The notes beneath the pieces were generated by a model. That model ran no database searches and was not told the origin of the DNA. It worked only from the letters and a program-made list of their open reading frames with translations. 64,000 nucleotides of DNA from Tessaracoccus sp. GTDB lineage: Bacteria; Actinomycetota; Actinomycetes; Propionibacteriales; Propionibacteriaceae. The stretch's first letter is position 1. Each line of letters opens with the position of its first letter. The DNA lies in NCBI RefSeq assembly GCF_016714275.1, contig NZ_JADJNP010000002.1, forward strand, positions 434,001-498,000, in the 5' to 3' direction. The translations under genes and the position numbers were made by a program. Shown here in pieces: positions 33,923 to 41,563 of this stretch.

Positions 33923-33944
33923 GTCGCACGTTCGCCGCACGAAA
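33923..33944. repeat. Two 11-bp repeats, putative integrase arm sites (right)
   Basis: GTCGCACGTTC followed in phase by GCCGCACGAAA, matching the last two units of the left set (28296-28317) at 17 of 22 positions. 55 bp inside attR. Confidence 0.55.
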
Positions 33945-33999
33945 CGCCAGAATCACGGGTAGTTTCGTTATTGACACTTGTCAGAGTTATTTCGAACAA

Positions 34000-34023
34000 G
34001 GTTCAAGTCCTCTCTCGGACACA
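34000..34023 (+). other. attR core (24-bp direct repeat)
   Basis: Second copy of the tRNA-Leu 3' end, identical to 28167-28190. Beyond it the sequence continues AACGGG rather than CCAGG, so the pre-integration tRNA gene probably lacked an encoded CCA. Confidence 0.9.
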
Positions 34024-34029
34024 ACGGGA

Positions 34030-34072
34030 AACCCCGGTTGGCTAGGTTAAACGCCCACCCAACCGGGGTTTA
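34030..34072 (+). terminator. Original tRNA-Leu terminator, displaced by the island
   Basis: 13-bp perfect stem AAACCCCGGTTGG / CCAACCGGGGTTT with a 17-nt loop, just after attR. In the empty site it would stand 6 nt behind the tRNA. Confidence 0.7.
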
Positions 34073-34200
34073 CGCTTCCCTGACGCTCCCTCCCACCCGG
34101 GGTCTTGAACAACGTGGTGCACGCCAAGCGAACGACCGCCCCCACCGATGCACGCTCATTGCACGACGTCGCCCACCACGCGCTTGCTGCGCAACGCGAG

Positions 34201-34276
34201 CATGGAGTTTTGACGCACGAACCTCCCTCCTGTGCCCAACAGAGCACGCTGCCTCCGACCATGCGCGAAAACTCCA
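34201..34276. repeat. Dispersed repeat related to 13452-13474, with inverted ends
   Basis: CATGGAGTTTTGACGCACG here versus CATGGAGTTCTGACGCGCG at 13452: two mismatches in 19. TGGAGTTTT (34202-34210) pairs with AAAACTCCA (34268-34276). The rest of 34073-34341 contains no gene; degenerate GCACG-type 11-bp units are at 34147-34168. Confidence 0.45.
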
Positions 34277-34341
34277 GGCACGGTCGCAGCCCCCTCGGCG
34301 AGCCGCTCACCAGACACCAAAGAGAGCAGAGATTTCGCCCC

Positions 34342-34370
34342 TTGACCCTCGCCAAGGCCGACGCTACAGT
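34342..34370 (+). promoter_or_regulatory. Promoter of the sugar ABC / GH91 operon
   Basis: -35 TTGACC (34342-34347), 17-bp spacer, -10 TACAGT (34365-34370). Start of transcription expected near 34377, immediately before a perfect palindrome. The 5' leader is about 75 nt. Confidence 0.65.
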
Positions 34371-34378
34371 TCTGCCAT

Positions 34379-34397
34379 GACGATTTGGCAAATCGTC
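34379..34397. promoter_or_regulatory. 19-bp perfect palindrome, likely repressor operator
   Basis: GACGATTTGGCAAATCGTC: 8-bp arms around GGC. It starts about 2 nt after the predicted transcription start, the position of a blocking operator. The LacI-type gene at 38973 is the obvious candidate binder. The odd centre differs from the central CG typical of most LacI-family sites. Confidence 0.65.
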
Positions 34398-34450
34398 TTG
34401 GCAGCTACTACGGCAGTCGCTACCCACCACCCAACAGAACGGAGCCCGAA

Positions 34451-35737
34451 GTGAAGAAGCTTCGCCCGCACGGCCTCATCGCCGCACTCACCGTCCCGCT
34501 GCTCGCGCTGAGCGCCTGTGGCGTCGGCGGCTCACCGGCCCCCTCCGGAGAGGAAAGCAAGGAACTCACCGTCGTCGTCGAGGGCGGCGGCAAGGCAGAA
34601 CTCCAGCCCATCGCCGACAAGTACAAGGCGGACACCGGCACCACCGTCACGCTAGTCGAACTGCCCTACGCCGGGCTGTACGACCGCATCTCCAGCGAGC
34701 TGAAGTCGGGGCAGCCCAGCTTCGACGTCGCCGCGCTCGATGCCATCTGGCTCAGCGCTTTCGCGCAGGGCGTCGCTCCCCTCGACGACCTCTTCACCGA
34801 CGACGTGAAATCGGACCTCTTCGGCGGCCTCGTCCAGGAGGCCCAGGTAGACGGCCACTTCATCGGCATGCCGGTCTGGACGAACGCCGAGATCCTCTTC
34901 TACCGCACGGACCTCTTCGAGGACGAGAAGAACAAGGCGGACTTCGAGGCGAAGTACGGCTACGCGCTCGCCGCGCCGACGACGTGGGAGCAGTACCGCG
35001 ACGCCGCGGAATTCTTCACCCGGCCCGACGAGGGCCTCTACGGCACCGACGTGAAGGGCGCCGTCGAGACCGAATGGCTAGCCACGGTCTCCCAGACGGG
35101 CGAGAAGACCATGGTGCTGGATCCCGCCGCGCAGACGGTCACCATCGACAACGAAGCCCATCTGAAGGCACTCGACTTCTACACCAGCCTGCTGCCGTTC
35201 GCTCCGCCCGGAGCGGCGCAGCTCGACTGGGCCGGGGCACAGAACCTCTTCTACCAGGGCAAGACGGCCATGATGCGGTTCTGGGGTCACGCGTGGCGAC
35301 AGACCCCTGAGGACGCGACGGTCAAGGACAAGATCGGCGTCGCGCCCATGATCGCTGGCGAGGGCGGCATCGCCGCCGTGCCTGGCGCCTGGTACCTGTC
35401 GGTTCCCGCCGCGGGCAAGAAGAACGAGGAAGCCAAGAAGTTCCTGGCGTTCGCCTACGAGAACAACGCGCTGTCGGCCGACACGGCACTCGGTCTCGTC
35501 GCCCGCAAGTCGGCCTTTGAGGCCAAGAAGGACGCGGAAGGCTTCGAGCACTTCCCCGCCCTCGTCACCACCCTCGACGCGCCGCAGACGCTGCCGCGGC
35601 CGGCCACCGCGAAGTGGCAGGAGATCGTCGACTCTGTGCTGGTGCCGATGCTGCAGAAGGCCGTCGCTCCGAACGCCGACAACAAGCAGCTGCTTGCCGA
35701 GGCCAAGGCGCAGATCGAAGCGATCGAGGGCAAGTGA
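34451..35737 (+). CDS. Extracellular sugar-binding lipoprotein (ABC transporter, family 1)
   Basis: 428 residues. Type II signal peptide: KKLRPHGLIAALTVPLLALS then lipobox LSAC, so it is lipid-anchored outside. The mature part is a periplasmic-binding-protein fold (ELTVVVEGGGKAELQPIADK, PSFDVAALDAIWLSAF, FYQGKTAMMRFWGHAW). GTG 34451 was chosen because GGAG lies 6 nt upstream and the signal peptide starts there. First gene of the operon; likely captures an oligosaccharide for the two permeases that follow. Confidence 0.93.
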   Translation: MKKLRPHGLIAALTVPLLALSACGVGGSPAPSGEESKELTVVVEGGGKAELQPIADKYKADTGTTVTLVELPYAGLYDRISSELKSGQPSFDVAALDAIWLSAFAQGVAPLDDLFTDDVKSDLFGGLVQEAQVDGHFIGMPVWTNAEILFYRTDLFEDEKNKADFEAKYGYALAAPTTWEQYRDAAEFFTRPDEGLYGTDVKGAVETEWLATVSQTGEKTMVLDPAAQTVTIDNEAHLKALDFYTSLLPFAPPGAAQLDWAGAQNLFYQGKTAMMRFWGHAWRQTPEDATVKDKIGVAPMIAGEGGIAAVPGAWYLSVPAAGKKNEEAKKFLAFAYENNALSADTALGLVARKSAFEAKKDAEGFEHFPALVTTLDAPQTLPRPATAKWQEIVDSVLVPMLQKAVAPNADNKQLLAEAKAQIEAIEGK

Positions 35738-36639
35738 GCTCCTCTATGAGGGCACGGCGCGGCGACCGCAGGTTCGCCGCGTTCCTCATGCTCCCGGCCG
35801 CCGCCTTCCTGATCGCGTTCGTGCTGTGGCCGCTCCTGCGTTTCGTCGCGGACAGCTTCTTCACCATCTCGCCGTTTGCCGGCGGTCCGAGGGAGTTCGT
35901 CGGGTTTCAGAACTACCTGACGGCGTTTGCCTCGGACGCGTTCCGCGGGGCCGCGTGGCGCACGGTGGCCTACACGGCGATCGTTGTCGTCTTCGAGTTC
36001 ATCTTCGGCCTGGCGGTGGCGCTCCTGTTCTCGTCGCTGGGCAACAAGTCGACGGTCTTCCGCACGCTGTTCATGTATCCCTTGATGATCGCGCCCGTTG
36101 TGGCCGGCCTCCTGTGGCGTTTCCTGCTCATCGATAACTTCGGCATCGTCAACCAGCTGTTGTACGAATGGGGACTTCTCTCCAGCCCCGACCAGATCCA
36201 GTGGCTGAGCGACCCCCAGATCGCGCTTCTCGCTGTCGCGATTCCAGACATCTGGCTGACCACGTCGTTCATCACACTCGTGCTGTTCGCCGGCCTGCAG
36301 AACATACCCGGCGAGATGGTGGAGGCGGCACGCATCGACGGCGCCCGCTATCCGCAGCTGCTGAAGCACATCATCCTGCCGATGCTGCGCCCGGTGATCG
36401 CCGTCGCGCTGCTCGTGCGCGGGATCGACGCGGCGAAGGCATTCGACATCATCCTGATCCAGACGGACGGCGGACCGCAGGGATCGACGACGACGCTCAG
36501 CCTTCTCGTCTACCGGACGATGACCCGCTTCGGCGAACCGGGCCTGGCCAGCGCCATGGGCACGGTCTACCTCTTCGCGATGATGGCCGTCGCCGTCCTT
36601 GCGATCATCTTCATCTGGCGTCCAGGAAGTGATCAGTGA
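35734..36639 (+). CDS. Sugar ABC transporter permease (MalF/UgpA-like)
   Basis: 301 residues, six predicted membrane spans (first AFLMLPAAAFLIAFVLWPLL). The EAA loop EAARIDGARYPQLLKHIILP contacts the ATPase. The GTG start overlaps the binding-protein stop (GTGA); ATG 35746 is an alternative. Partner of the next permease. Confidence 0.93.
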   Translation: MSSSMRARRGDRRFAAFLMLPAAAFLIAFVLWPLLRFVADSFFTISPFAGGPREFVGFQNYLTAFASDAFRGAAWRTVAYTAIVVVFEFIFGLAVALLFSSLGNKSTVFRTLFMYPLMIAPVVAGLLWRFLLIDNFGIVNQLLYEWGLLSSPDQIQWLSDPQIALLAVAIPDIWLTTSFITLVLFAGLQNIPGEMVEAARIDGARYPQLLKHIILPMLRPVIAVALLVRGIDAAKAFDIILIQTDGGPQGSTTTLSLLVYRTMTRFGEPGLASAMGTVYLFAMMAVAVLAIIFIWRPGSDQ

Positions 36640-37475
36640 TGAACGGACTCGAGGCCCGAGGCAAGGGCCGCCTCATTCTGTGGGGTCTTCTGGCGGCAGT
36701 GATCGTGCTGTACGGATTCCCCTTCCTTTACCTCATGCTGACGTCGTTCAAGACGCCGCTCGACGCCATCGCAGTGCCGCCGTCGGTGTGGCCCGAGAAG
36801 TGGTCCCTCGACAACTACGTGTTGGCACTCAGCCGGGAGGGCGTTCCGGCCGCCCTCATCAACAGCGTGGTGACGGCGGTGTTGAGCACGGCGATGTCCA
36901 TGGTGCTCGCCGTTCCTGCGGCCTATGCGATCACGCGGTTCCGCACTCCCAGCGGGCAGGTGTTCGTGTTCGCCGCGCTGGTGGCCCGCATGGTGCCGAC
37001 GATCGCGGTGGGCGTGCCGCTCATCGACGTCATGCGCTCGCTGCACATGACCGACACCTCGATCGGGCTCGCGGTCGCGCACACCACCATCTCGCTCCCG
37101 TTGTCGATCTGGCTGATGTCGAGCTTCTTCGACGCGGTGCCGGACGAACTCGACGAGGCCGCGAAGGTCGACGGGTGCACGCGCCTCCAGGCGATGGTGA
37201 AGGTGGTGCTCCCGGTCGTCTCGGGTGGCCTGGCCGTCACCGCGATCTTCGCGTTCCTGGCGTCGTGGAACGAGTTCCTGTTCTCGCTGCTGCTGACCTC
37301 CGTGCGGGCGCAGACGACTCCGATCGTCATCGCCAACTTCCAGAGTCAGTTCGGGCTCGACTGGGGCGGCATGACGGCACTTGCCGCCGTCTACTCCGTA
37401 CCGGTGATCCTGCTCACCCTCTTCCTCCAGCGGCACATCGTCGCCGGCCTCACCCTCGGGGCGGTCAAGGGGTGA
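36636..37475 (+). CDS. Sugar ABC transporter permease (MalG/UgpE-like)
   Basis: 279 residues, six predicted spans, EAA loop EAAKVDGCTRLQAMVKVVLP. Starts GTG-ATG at 36636/36639, overlapping the previous stop. No ATP-binding gene follows in the operon, so a multitask ATPase encoded elsewhere (MsiK/UgpC type) must energise it, as is common in actinobacterial sugar transporters. Confidence 0.93.
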   Translation: MMNGLEARGKGRLILWGLLAAVIVLYGFPFLYLMLTSFKTPLDAIAVPPSVWPEKWSLDNYVLALSREGVPAALINSVVTAVLSTAMSMVLAVPAAYAITRFRTPSGQVFVFAALVARMVPTIAVGVPLIDVMRSLHMTDTSIGLAVAHTTISLPLSIWLMSSFFDAVPDELDEAAKVDGCTRLQAMVKVVLPVVSGGLAVTAIFAFLASWNEFLFSLLLTSVRAQTTPIVIANFQSQFGLDWGGMTALAAVYSVPVILLTLFLQRHIVAGLTLGAVKG

Positions 37476-37501
37476 GAGAGCGAACTACGAACGGAGCGGC
37501 C

Positions 37502-38875
37502 ATGTCGGGCAGCAACACCTACGACGTGACCAGGTGGCCCCACGGCGATGCGCACGAGGACCTCGGAGAAGTCATCAACAGCATCATCGCGGACGTCAAG
37601 GCACGCCAGCTAGGCTTCGGCCGCGACGACAGGGGAAAGCCGGGCGCGGTGATTCACATCCCGCCCGGCGACTACCGCCTGCGAACCCAGGTGCTGATCG
37701 ACGTCAGTTTCCTGCGGATCGAGGGCGCCGGGCACGGCTTCACGTCGTCCAGCATCCGCTTCAATGTCCCCGAGGAGGAATGGTCAGGCCTGCATGAGCT
37801 ATGGCCGGGCGGGAGCAGGGTGCTCGTTGACGTCGTCGGCGGGGATCCCCATGACGAGTCCGCGGGTGCCGCCTTCCGCGTCGCACGAACAGGAAGCCCG
37901 AGGATCAGTGCCGTCGAGTTCGCCGACTTCTGCATAGATGGGCTGCGTTTCACCGGAGACGGTCCCGGGGGCAAACCGGAGAACTCGTACGTCAACGGAA
38001 AGACCGGCATCTACGTCGCGGATGCGAACGACTCCTTCCGGGTCACGGGTATGGGGTTCGTCTACCTCGAGAACGCGCTGACGATCTACAAGGCGGATGC
38101 GCTGTCCATTCATGACAACTTCCTCGCGGAGTGCGGGAGTTGCATCGAGTTGCGGGGCTGGGGCCAGGCGTCGAAGATCACGGACAACCTCGTCGGGGCG
38201 GGCCCCTGGGGTCGTTCGATCTACGCGGAGAACCACGGTGGGCTGCTGATCACGTCGAACAACGTGTTCCCGCGTGGTGCCAGCAGCATCCACCTTCACG
38301 GCGTCACGCGCTCAAGCATCACGAACAACCGCCTTCACTCGTTCTATCCGGGCATGGCGGTCCTTGCCGGGAACAGTTCCGAGAACCTCGTGGCCTCGAA
38401 CCACTTCCTTCGCGACCACGAGCCTTGGACACCGTTCCTCGGTGTCGACAACGGACTCGATGACCTGCATGGGCTCCTCACCATCAGCGGGCGGGGGAAC
38501 TCCGTGATCGGGAACCACTTCTCCGAGGTGCTCGACTCACGGAGTGTCCAGCCGGCCGGCGCGGAGCCGGTCATCATCCGGCTGACCGACGGCGGAGGCA
38601 ACTACGTCGCCAGCAACCACATGGTCGGAAACGACGCGGCCGCGACGTCGAGCGACTCGTGCTTCGAGGCCCAAGTCGGCGCGTTGCTGACGACGGAGGC
38701 GTCGCGAAGTCTCGACGTGACCACCGTCCTCGTCGATCCTGCTGCGACGGGCAACACCATCCTCGACTCCGGCCGCGCCGAGCAGGTGGTCGTCGACACC
38801 GCGGTGAACGCCTTCCGGGCGACGCCGTCGATAGGCACGCCGCTTACCAGGAGGCCGGAGGGCACAGTCAACTGA
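37502..38875 (+). CDS. GH91 family protein: inulin fructotransferase / difructose-anhydride hydrolase
   Basis: 457-residue right-handed beta-helix. Many stretches match Arthrobacter inulin fructotransferase as I remember it: NTYDVTRWPHG, VINSIIADVKARQ, IHIPPGDYRLRTQV, RIEGAGHGFTSSSIRFNVP, CGSCIELRGWGQASKITDN, NRLHSFYPGM, NHFLRDHEPWTP. Asp199 (in KADALSI) and Glu210 (in AECGSC) are 11 apart, like the reported catalytic Asp/Glu pair. Known inulin fructotransferases are secreted; this one begins at ATG 37502 behind ACGGAGCGGCC and has no signal peptide. With an importer upstream, an intracellular hydrolase of difructose anhydride (DFA III or I) is more likely than a secreted inulin lyase. The exact reaction cannot be fixed from sequence. 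Confidence 0.85.
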   Translation: MSGSNTYDVTRWPHGDAHEDLGEVINSIIADVKARQLGFGRDDRGKPGAVIHIPPGDYRLRTQVLIDVSFLRIEGAGHGFTSSSIRFNVPEEEWSGLHELWPGGSRVLVDVVGGDPHDESAGAAFRVARTGSPRISAVEFADFCIDGLRFTGDGPGGKPENSYVNGKTGIYVADANDSFRVTGMGFVYLENALTIYKADALSIHDNFLAECGSCIELRGWGQASKITDNLVGAGPWGRSIYAENHGGLLITSNNVFPRGASSIHLHGVTRSSITNNRLHSFYPGMAVLAGNSSENLVASNHFLRDHEPWTPFLGVDNGLDDLHGLLTISGRGNSVIGNHFSEVLDSRSVQPAGAEPVIIRLTDGGGNYVASNHMVGNDAAATSSDSCFEAQVGALLTTEASRSLDVTTVLVDPAATGNTILDSGRAEQVVVDTAVNAFRATPSIGTPLTRRPEGTVN

Positions 38876-38972
38876 TTCCCGGTAGGGTCCGGGTAGTTGG
38901 AAGTCGTGCGGGTTCGGGCCGCACTCCTTCCGGGACACAGGGATTCGTCCGGTGAGAGGAGGCGGCCACCGC

Positions 38973-40028
38973 ATGACGGGAGGGGATCGGGCCACCGGCA
39001 AGACACCTGGAATCCGAGACGTGGCCGCGCGCGCCGGCGTCTCCCAGACCACGGTGTCCCACGTCCTCAACAAGACACCGCACACCCGCGTCAGCGCGGA
39101 CACGGCCGCTCGTGTCCGCGCTGCGGCGGAGGAGTTGGGCTACCGGCCGAATCGGTTGGCGCGCGGGTTACGGACCCAGGCCTCGGACCTGATCGGCCTT
39201 GTCACCGAGGAGATCGCCGCCACCCCGCACGCAGGACGCATCATCCTCGGCGCCCAGGAGGAGGCAAGTCGGCTCAACCTCACGCTCGCCATCATCAACT
39301 CCGAACTGAACCCCAACCCCCAGGTGAACGCGGCCCAGGTCCAGGCCTTCCTCGACCGGCAGGCGGACGGAATCATCTACGCAACGGTCTATCACGACGA
39401 AGTCGTGGTCCCGGAGAACCTGCGGTCCCGGCCCGCGGTGCTGATCGGCGCGCGGGACTCCGCGGGCACGATCCCTGCCGTGTTGCCCGACGAGCGGGCA
39501 GGGGCGGCGTCGGTGGTGGAGATGCTGATCAAGGCCGGCCATCGGAGGATCGGGTTCGCGGCGAGCACCCAGGATGTGCCCGCAACGCGTGGACGTCTCC
39601 TCGGCTATCTCGACGCCGTGCGCGCCGCGGGGCTGTCGGTCGACGACCTGGTCGTCACGGCCGAGGCGGACGCCCGCGGGGGCTATCGGGCGACGCTCGA
39701 CCTCCTGGAGCAGCGTCCCACGGCCGTGTTCTGTTACAACGACCGGATGGCGATGGGTGCCTACCGAGCCGCTGGTGAACGCGGCCTCGCGGTCCCCACG
39801 GATCTGTCGGTGGTCGGCTTCGACGATCAAGCCCCGATTCCTGACAGCCTATTCCCGACGCTGACGACCGTTGCCCTTCCCCAGTACGAGATGGGCGCTT
39901 GGGCGGTTGCGACACTGGGTGCCCTCATCCGCGGAAGGGAAGAGGAGGCGTCGTGGACGGCCTCGCCCACCGTCCTGTCGTGCCCGATCGTCGAGCGCGA
40001 GTCGGTGGCACCGCCGCGCATGCCCTGA
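38973..40028 (+). CDS. LacI-family transcriptional regulator
   Basis: 351 residues. Helix-turn-helix GIRDVAARAGVSQTTVSHVL, hinge VRAAAEELGYRPNRLARGLR, and a type-1 periplasmic-binding effector domain (TAVFCYNDRMAMGAYRAAGE, LSVVGFDDQAPIPDSLFPTL). ATG 38973 is preferred because AGAGGAGG precedes it; GTG 38952 is possible. Last gene of the fructan-type locus, 97 bp after GH91; probably represses it at the palindrome 34379-34397. Confidence 0.93.
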   Translation: MTGGDRATGKTPGIRDVAARAGVSQTTVSHVLNKTPHTRVSADTAARVRAAAEELGYRPNRLARGLRTQASDLIGLVTEEIAATPHAGRIILGAQEEASRLNLTLAIINSELNPNPQVNAAQVQAFLDRQADGIIYATVYHDEVVVPENLRSRPAVLIGARDSAGTIPAVLPDERAGAASVVEMLIKAGHRRIGFAASTQDVPATRGRLLGYLDAVRAAGLSVDDLVVTAEADARGGYRATLDLLEQRPTAVFCYNDRMAMGAYRAAGERGLAVPTDLSVVGFDDQAPIPDSLFPTLTTVALPQYEMGAWAVATLGALIRGREEEASWTASPTVLSCPIVERESVAPPRMP

Positions 40029-40074
40029 CCCTCGCCGTCGGAGCGGCAACTGCCGGCCTTTTCGAGTAGGGCAG

Positions 40075-40503
40075 CTACGGGGCGGATACGACCTCCAGGC
40101 CGGCGTCGCGCAGGATGCCCGCTCCGGAGGGGAGGCCCGCGTCGCGGCGCGCGGTCTCCGTGTAGCTCATCTCGTAGACGACACGGATGACGCGGCGCGA
40201 GTTGATGATCAGGCGGGCGCAGGTCGCACAGGGCTCGTGGGTCACGAACAGCGTGTGTCCCTCCCCGTTCCAGTTGGCTGCCAGCAACGCGTTGACCTCA
40301 GCGTGGATGAACCCGCTGTGGCCCTGCTCCAGGCTCTCGCGTTCGTTCGGCTCCCCCGCCGCACGGCCGTTGTAGCCCACGCCCACCACACGGTTCCAGC
40401 GGTCGAGCAGGCATGCACCGACCTGCACCTTCGGGTCGGCGCTCCGCGTCGCCCACAGCCGCGCCGTCGCCAGCCCGAGTTCGTCGAACGTTGGTCTCGT
40501 CAT
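40075..40503 (-). CDS. dCMP/cytidine deaminase-like protein
   Basis: 142 residues. Zinc site of the CDA fold: HAEVNALLAANW (His and catalytic Glu) and EPCATCARLIINS (two Cys). TRSADPKVQVGACLLD and VVGVGYNGRA are also typical of the dCMP deaminase group. Likely pyrimidine salvage in the cytoplasm; the precise nucleotide or nucleoside substrate is not certain. Confidence 0.9.
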   Translation of the reverse strand: MTRPTFDELGLATARLWATRSADPKVQVGACLLDRWNRVVGVGYNGRAAGEPNERESLEQGHSGFIHAEVNALLAANWNGEGHTLFVTHEPCATCARLIINSRRVIRVVYEMSYTETARRDAGLPSGAGILRDAGLEVVSAP

Positions 40504-40543
40504 GTCCGCGATCCTATTGGGCGACGGTAGCGCGCGCGGCCCG

Positions 40544-40984
40544 CTACCCAGAGACCAGGCCGATCGCCCGGTACGACGACCTGACCTCCAGCGCCCGCAC
40601 GACGAGGAACGTCGCCGTAGGCCCCGGAATCGCGGCGAGATCCTCCGCGAGCGAGTCCGTCCAGTATCGCGCCGCGAGGCGCGCAACGTAGCGCGTCTCC
40701 CGCTCAAGGGCCCGCCGCGCGGACTCGCGAACCACGTCGCGGATGTCGTCGGCCAGCACACCGGCATCCGGTCCGACGGCGACCGCCCCAGCAACCTTCT
40801 CGAAGAGGTAACCCGAGCCGTGGAATCGGGGGCGCTGCACGAGGAAGTGCACCGCCACGGCCATCCCGTCCGGATCGCCGCTGCGAAGTCGCGCGGCAAC
40901 GTCCCACGGATTCACCCGTCGACGCCGATACACCCTGTCCACGCCGACACCGTGCCACAGGCGCGTGGCTGCACCAAGCGTCAC
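40544..40984 (-). CDS. Hypothetical protein
   Basis: 146 residues, basic, no transmembrane segment. RLRSGDPDGMAVAVHFLVQR, GSGYLFEKVAGAVAVG and DDIRDVVRESARRALERETR are protein-like, with helical periodicity. No family recognised. The GTG at 40984 is the outermost start; the true start may be further in. Confidence 0.6.
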   Translation of the reverse strand: MTLGAATRLWHGVGVDRVYRRRRVNPWDVAARLRSGDPDGMAVAVHFLVQRPRFHGSGYLFEKVAGAVAVGPDAGVLADDIRDVVRESARRALERETRYVARLAARYWTDSLAEDLAAIPGPTATFLVVRALEVRSSYRAIGLVSG

Positions 40985-41076
40985 CCCTCTACGACCTTGA
41001 GAGCACGCGTCAAAAACACCGACTAGGACGCTTCAGCCCCGGTAGCCTGTGAGCCACCATCGACGAAGGAGACGAC

Positions 41077-41460
41077 ATGGGGCTGCTGGACAAGATCCTG
41101 GGGCGCGGCGGGGCTCCCGCCGCCGAGGCCGGGCCGGGGCCGTTCGACTGCGATGCCGTCAAGGCCGAGCTCGTTCGCCTCACCGATGCTCTCGGCGCGC
41201 TGGCCGACGCGATGGACACCGACGGCGCCCCCATGACGAACCCGGGATGGAGCGGCCGCGTCCGCGACCTGCGCGGCTCCCGCGCCGACCTGCGCCTCCT
41301 CAGCGGCCGCGGCACGTTCGAACGCGACGACCTGTTCGAGGTCCTCGTCGGCGTCCGCCCCCTCTACCGCGGCACACCGCCAGCGGCGTTTGCACACCTC
41401 GCCGCCCTCAACGACGAGGTCAGGGCCGCCATCGAGGCCGTGCACGCCGCCGCGCGATAG
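41077..41460 (+). CDS. Hypothetical small soluble protein
   Basis: 127 residues, starting MGLLDKILGRGGAPAAEAGP. Helical, no cysteine-rich or catalytic motif apart from one Cys near residue 25. GAAGGAGACGAC gives a good Shine-Dalgarno. Unknown family. Confidence 0.7.
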   Translation: MGLLDKILGRGGAPAAEAGPGPFDCDAVKAELVRLTDALGALADAMDTDGAPMTNPGWSGRVRDLRGSRADLRLLSGRGTFERDDLFEVLVGVRPLYRGTPPAAFAHLAALNDEVRAAIEAVHAAAR

Positions 41461-41529
41461 GCGTCTCCGGGCGCTCCGATCGCGCGGCATAGTAAGCACA
41501 GCCCGGCGGGTACTTATCCCGGGGCCCCG

Positions 41530-41558
41530 TTTACGCGTCGTCTACGACACGCAATAGT
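41530..41558 (+). promoter_or_regulatory. Putative leaderless promoter of the PEPCK gene
   Basis: -35 TTTACG (41530-41535), 17-bp spacer, -10 AATAGT (41553-41558), then 5 nt to the ATG. Same -10 hexamer and spacing as the argC promoter. Confidence 0.45.
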
Positions 41559-41563
41559 GGGGC

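Larger units (their letters stand above)
28191..34023. mobile_element. Integrated element in tRNA-Leu, 5.8 kb, partly degraded
   Basis: Bounded by the 24-bp repeats at 28167-28190 and 34000-34023. Contains an excisionase-like gene, a tyrosine integrase, an IS3-family element, IS256/IS21 remnants and an AbiEi/AbiEii pair. Matched 11-bp repeats lie inside each end. No replication, conjugation or phage structural genes are visible, so it is probably a non-autonomous or reduced integrative element. Confidence 0.88.

Noticed and set aside
28191..34023. Prophage
   Set aside because: Integrase and excisionase-like genes only; no structural, lysis or replication genes.
37502..38875. Pectate lyase or generic parallel beta-helix protein
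   Set aside because: Long motif agreement with GH91 inulin fructotransferases and the Asp/Glu pair spacing make GH91 the better call.
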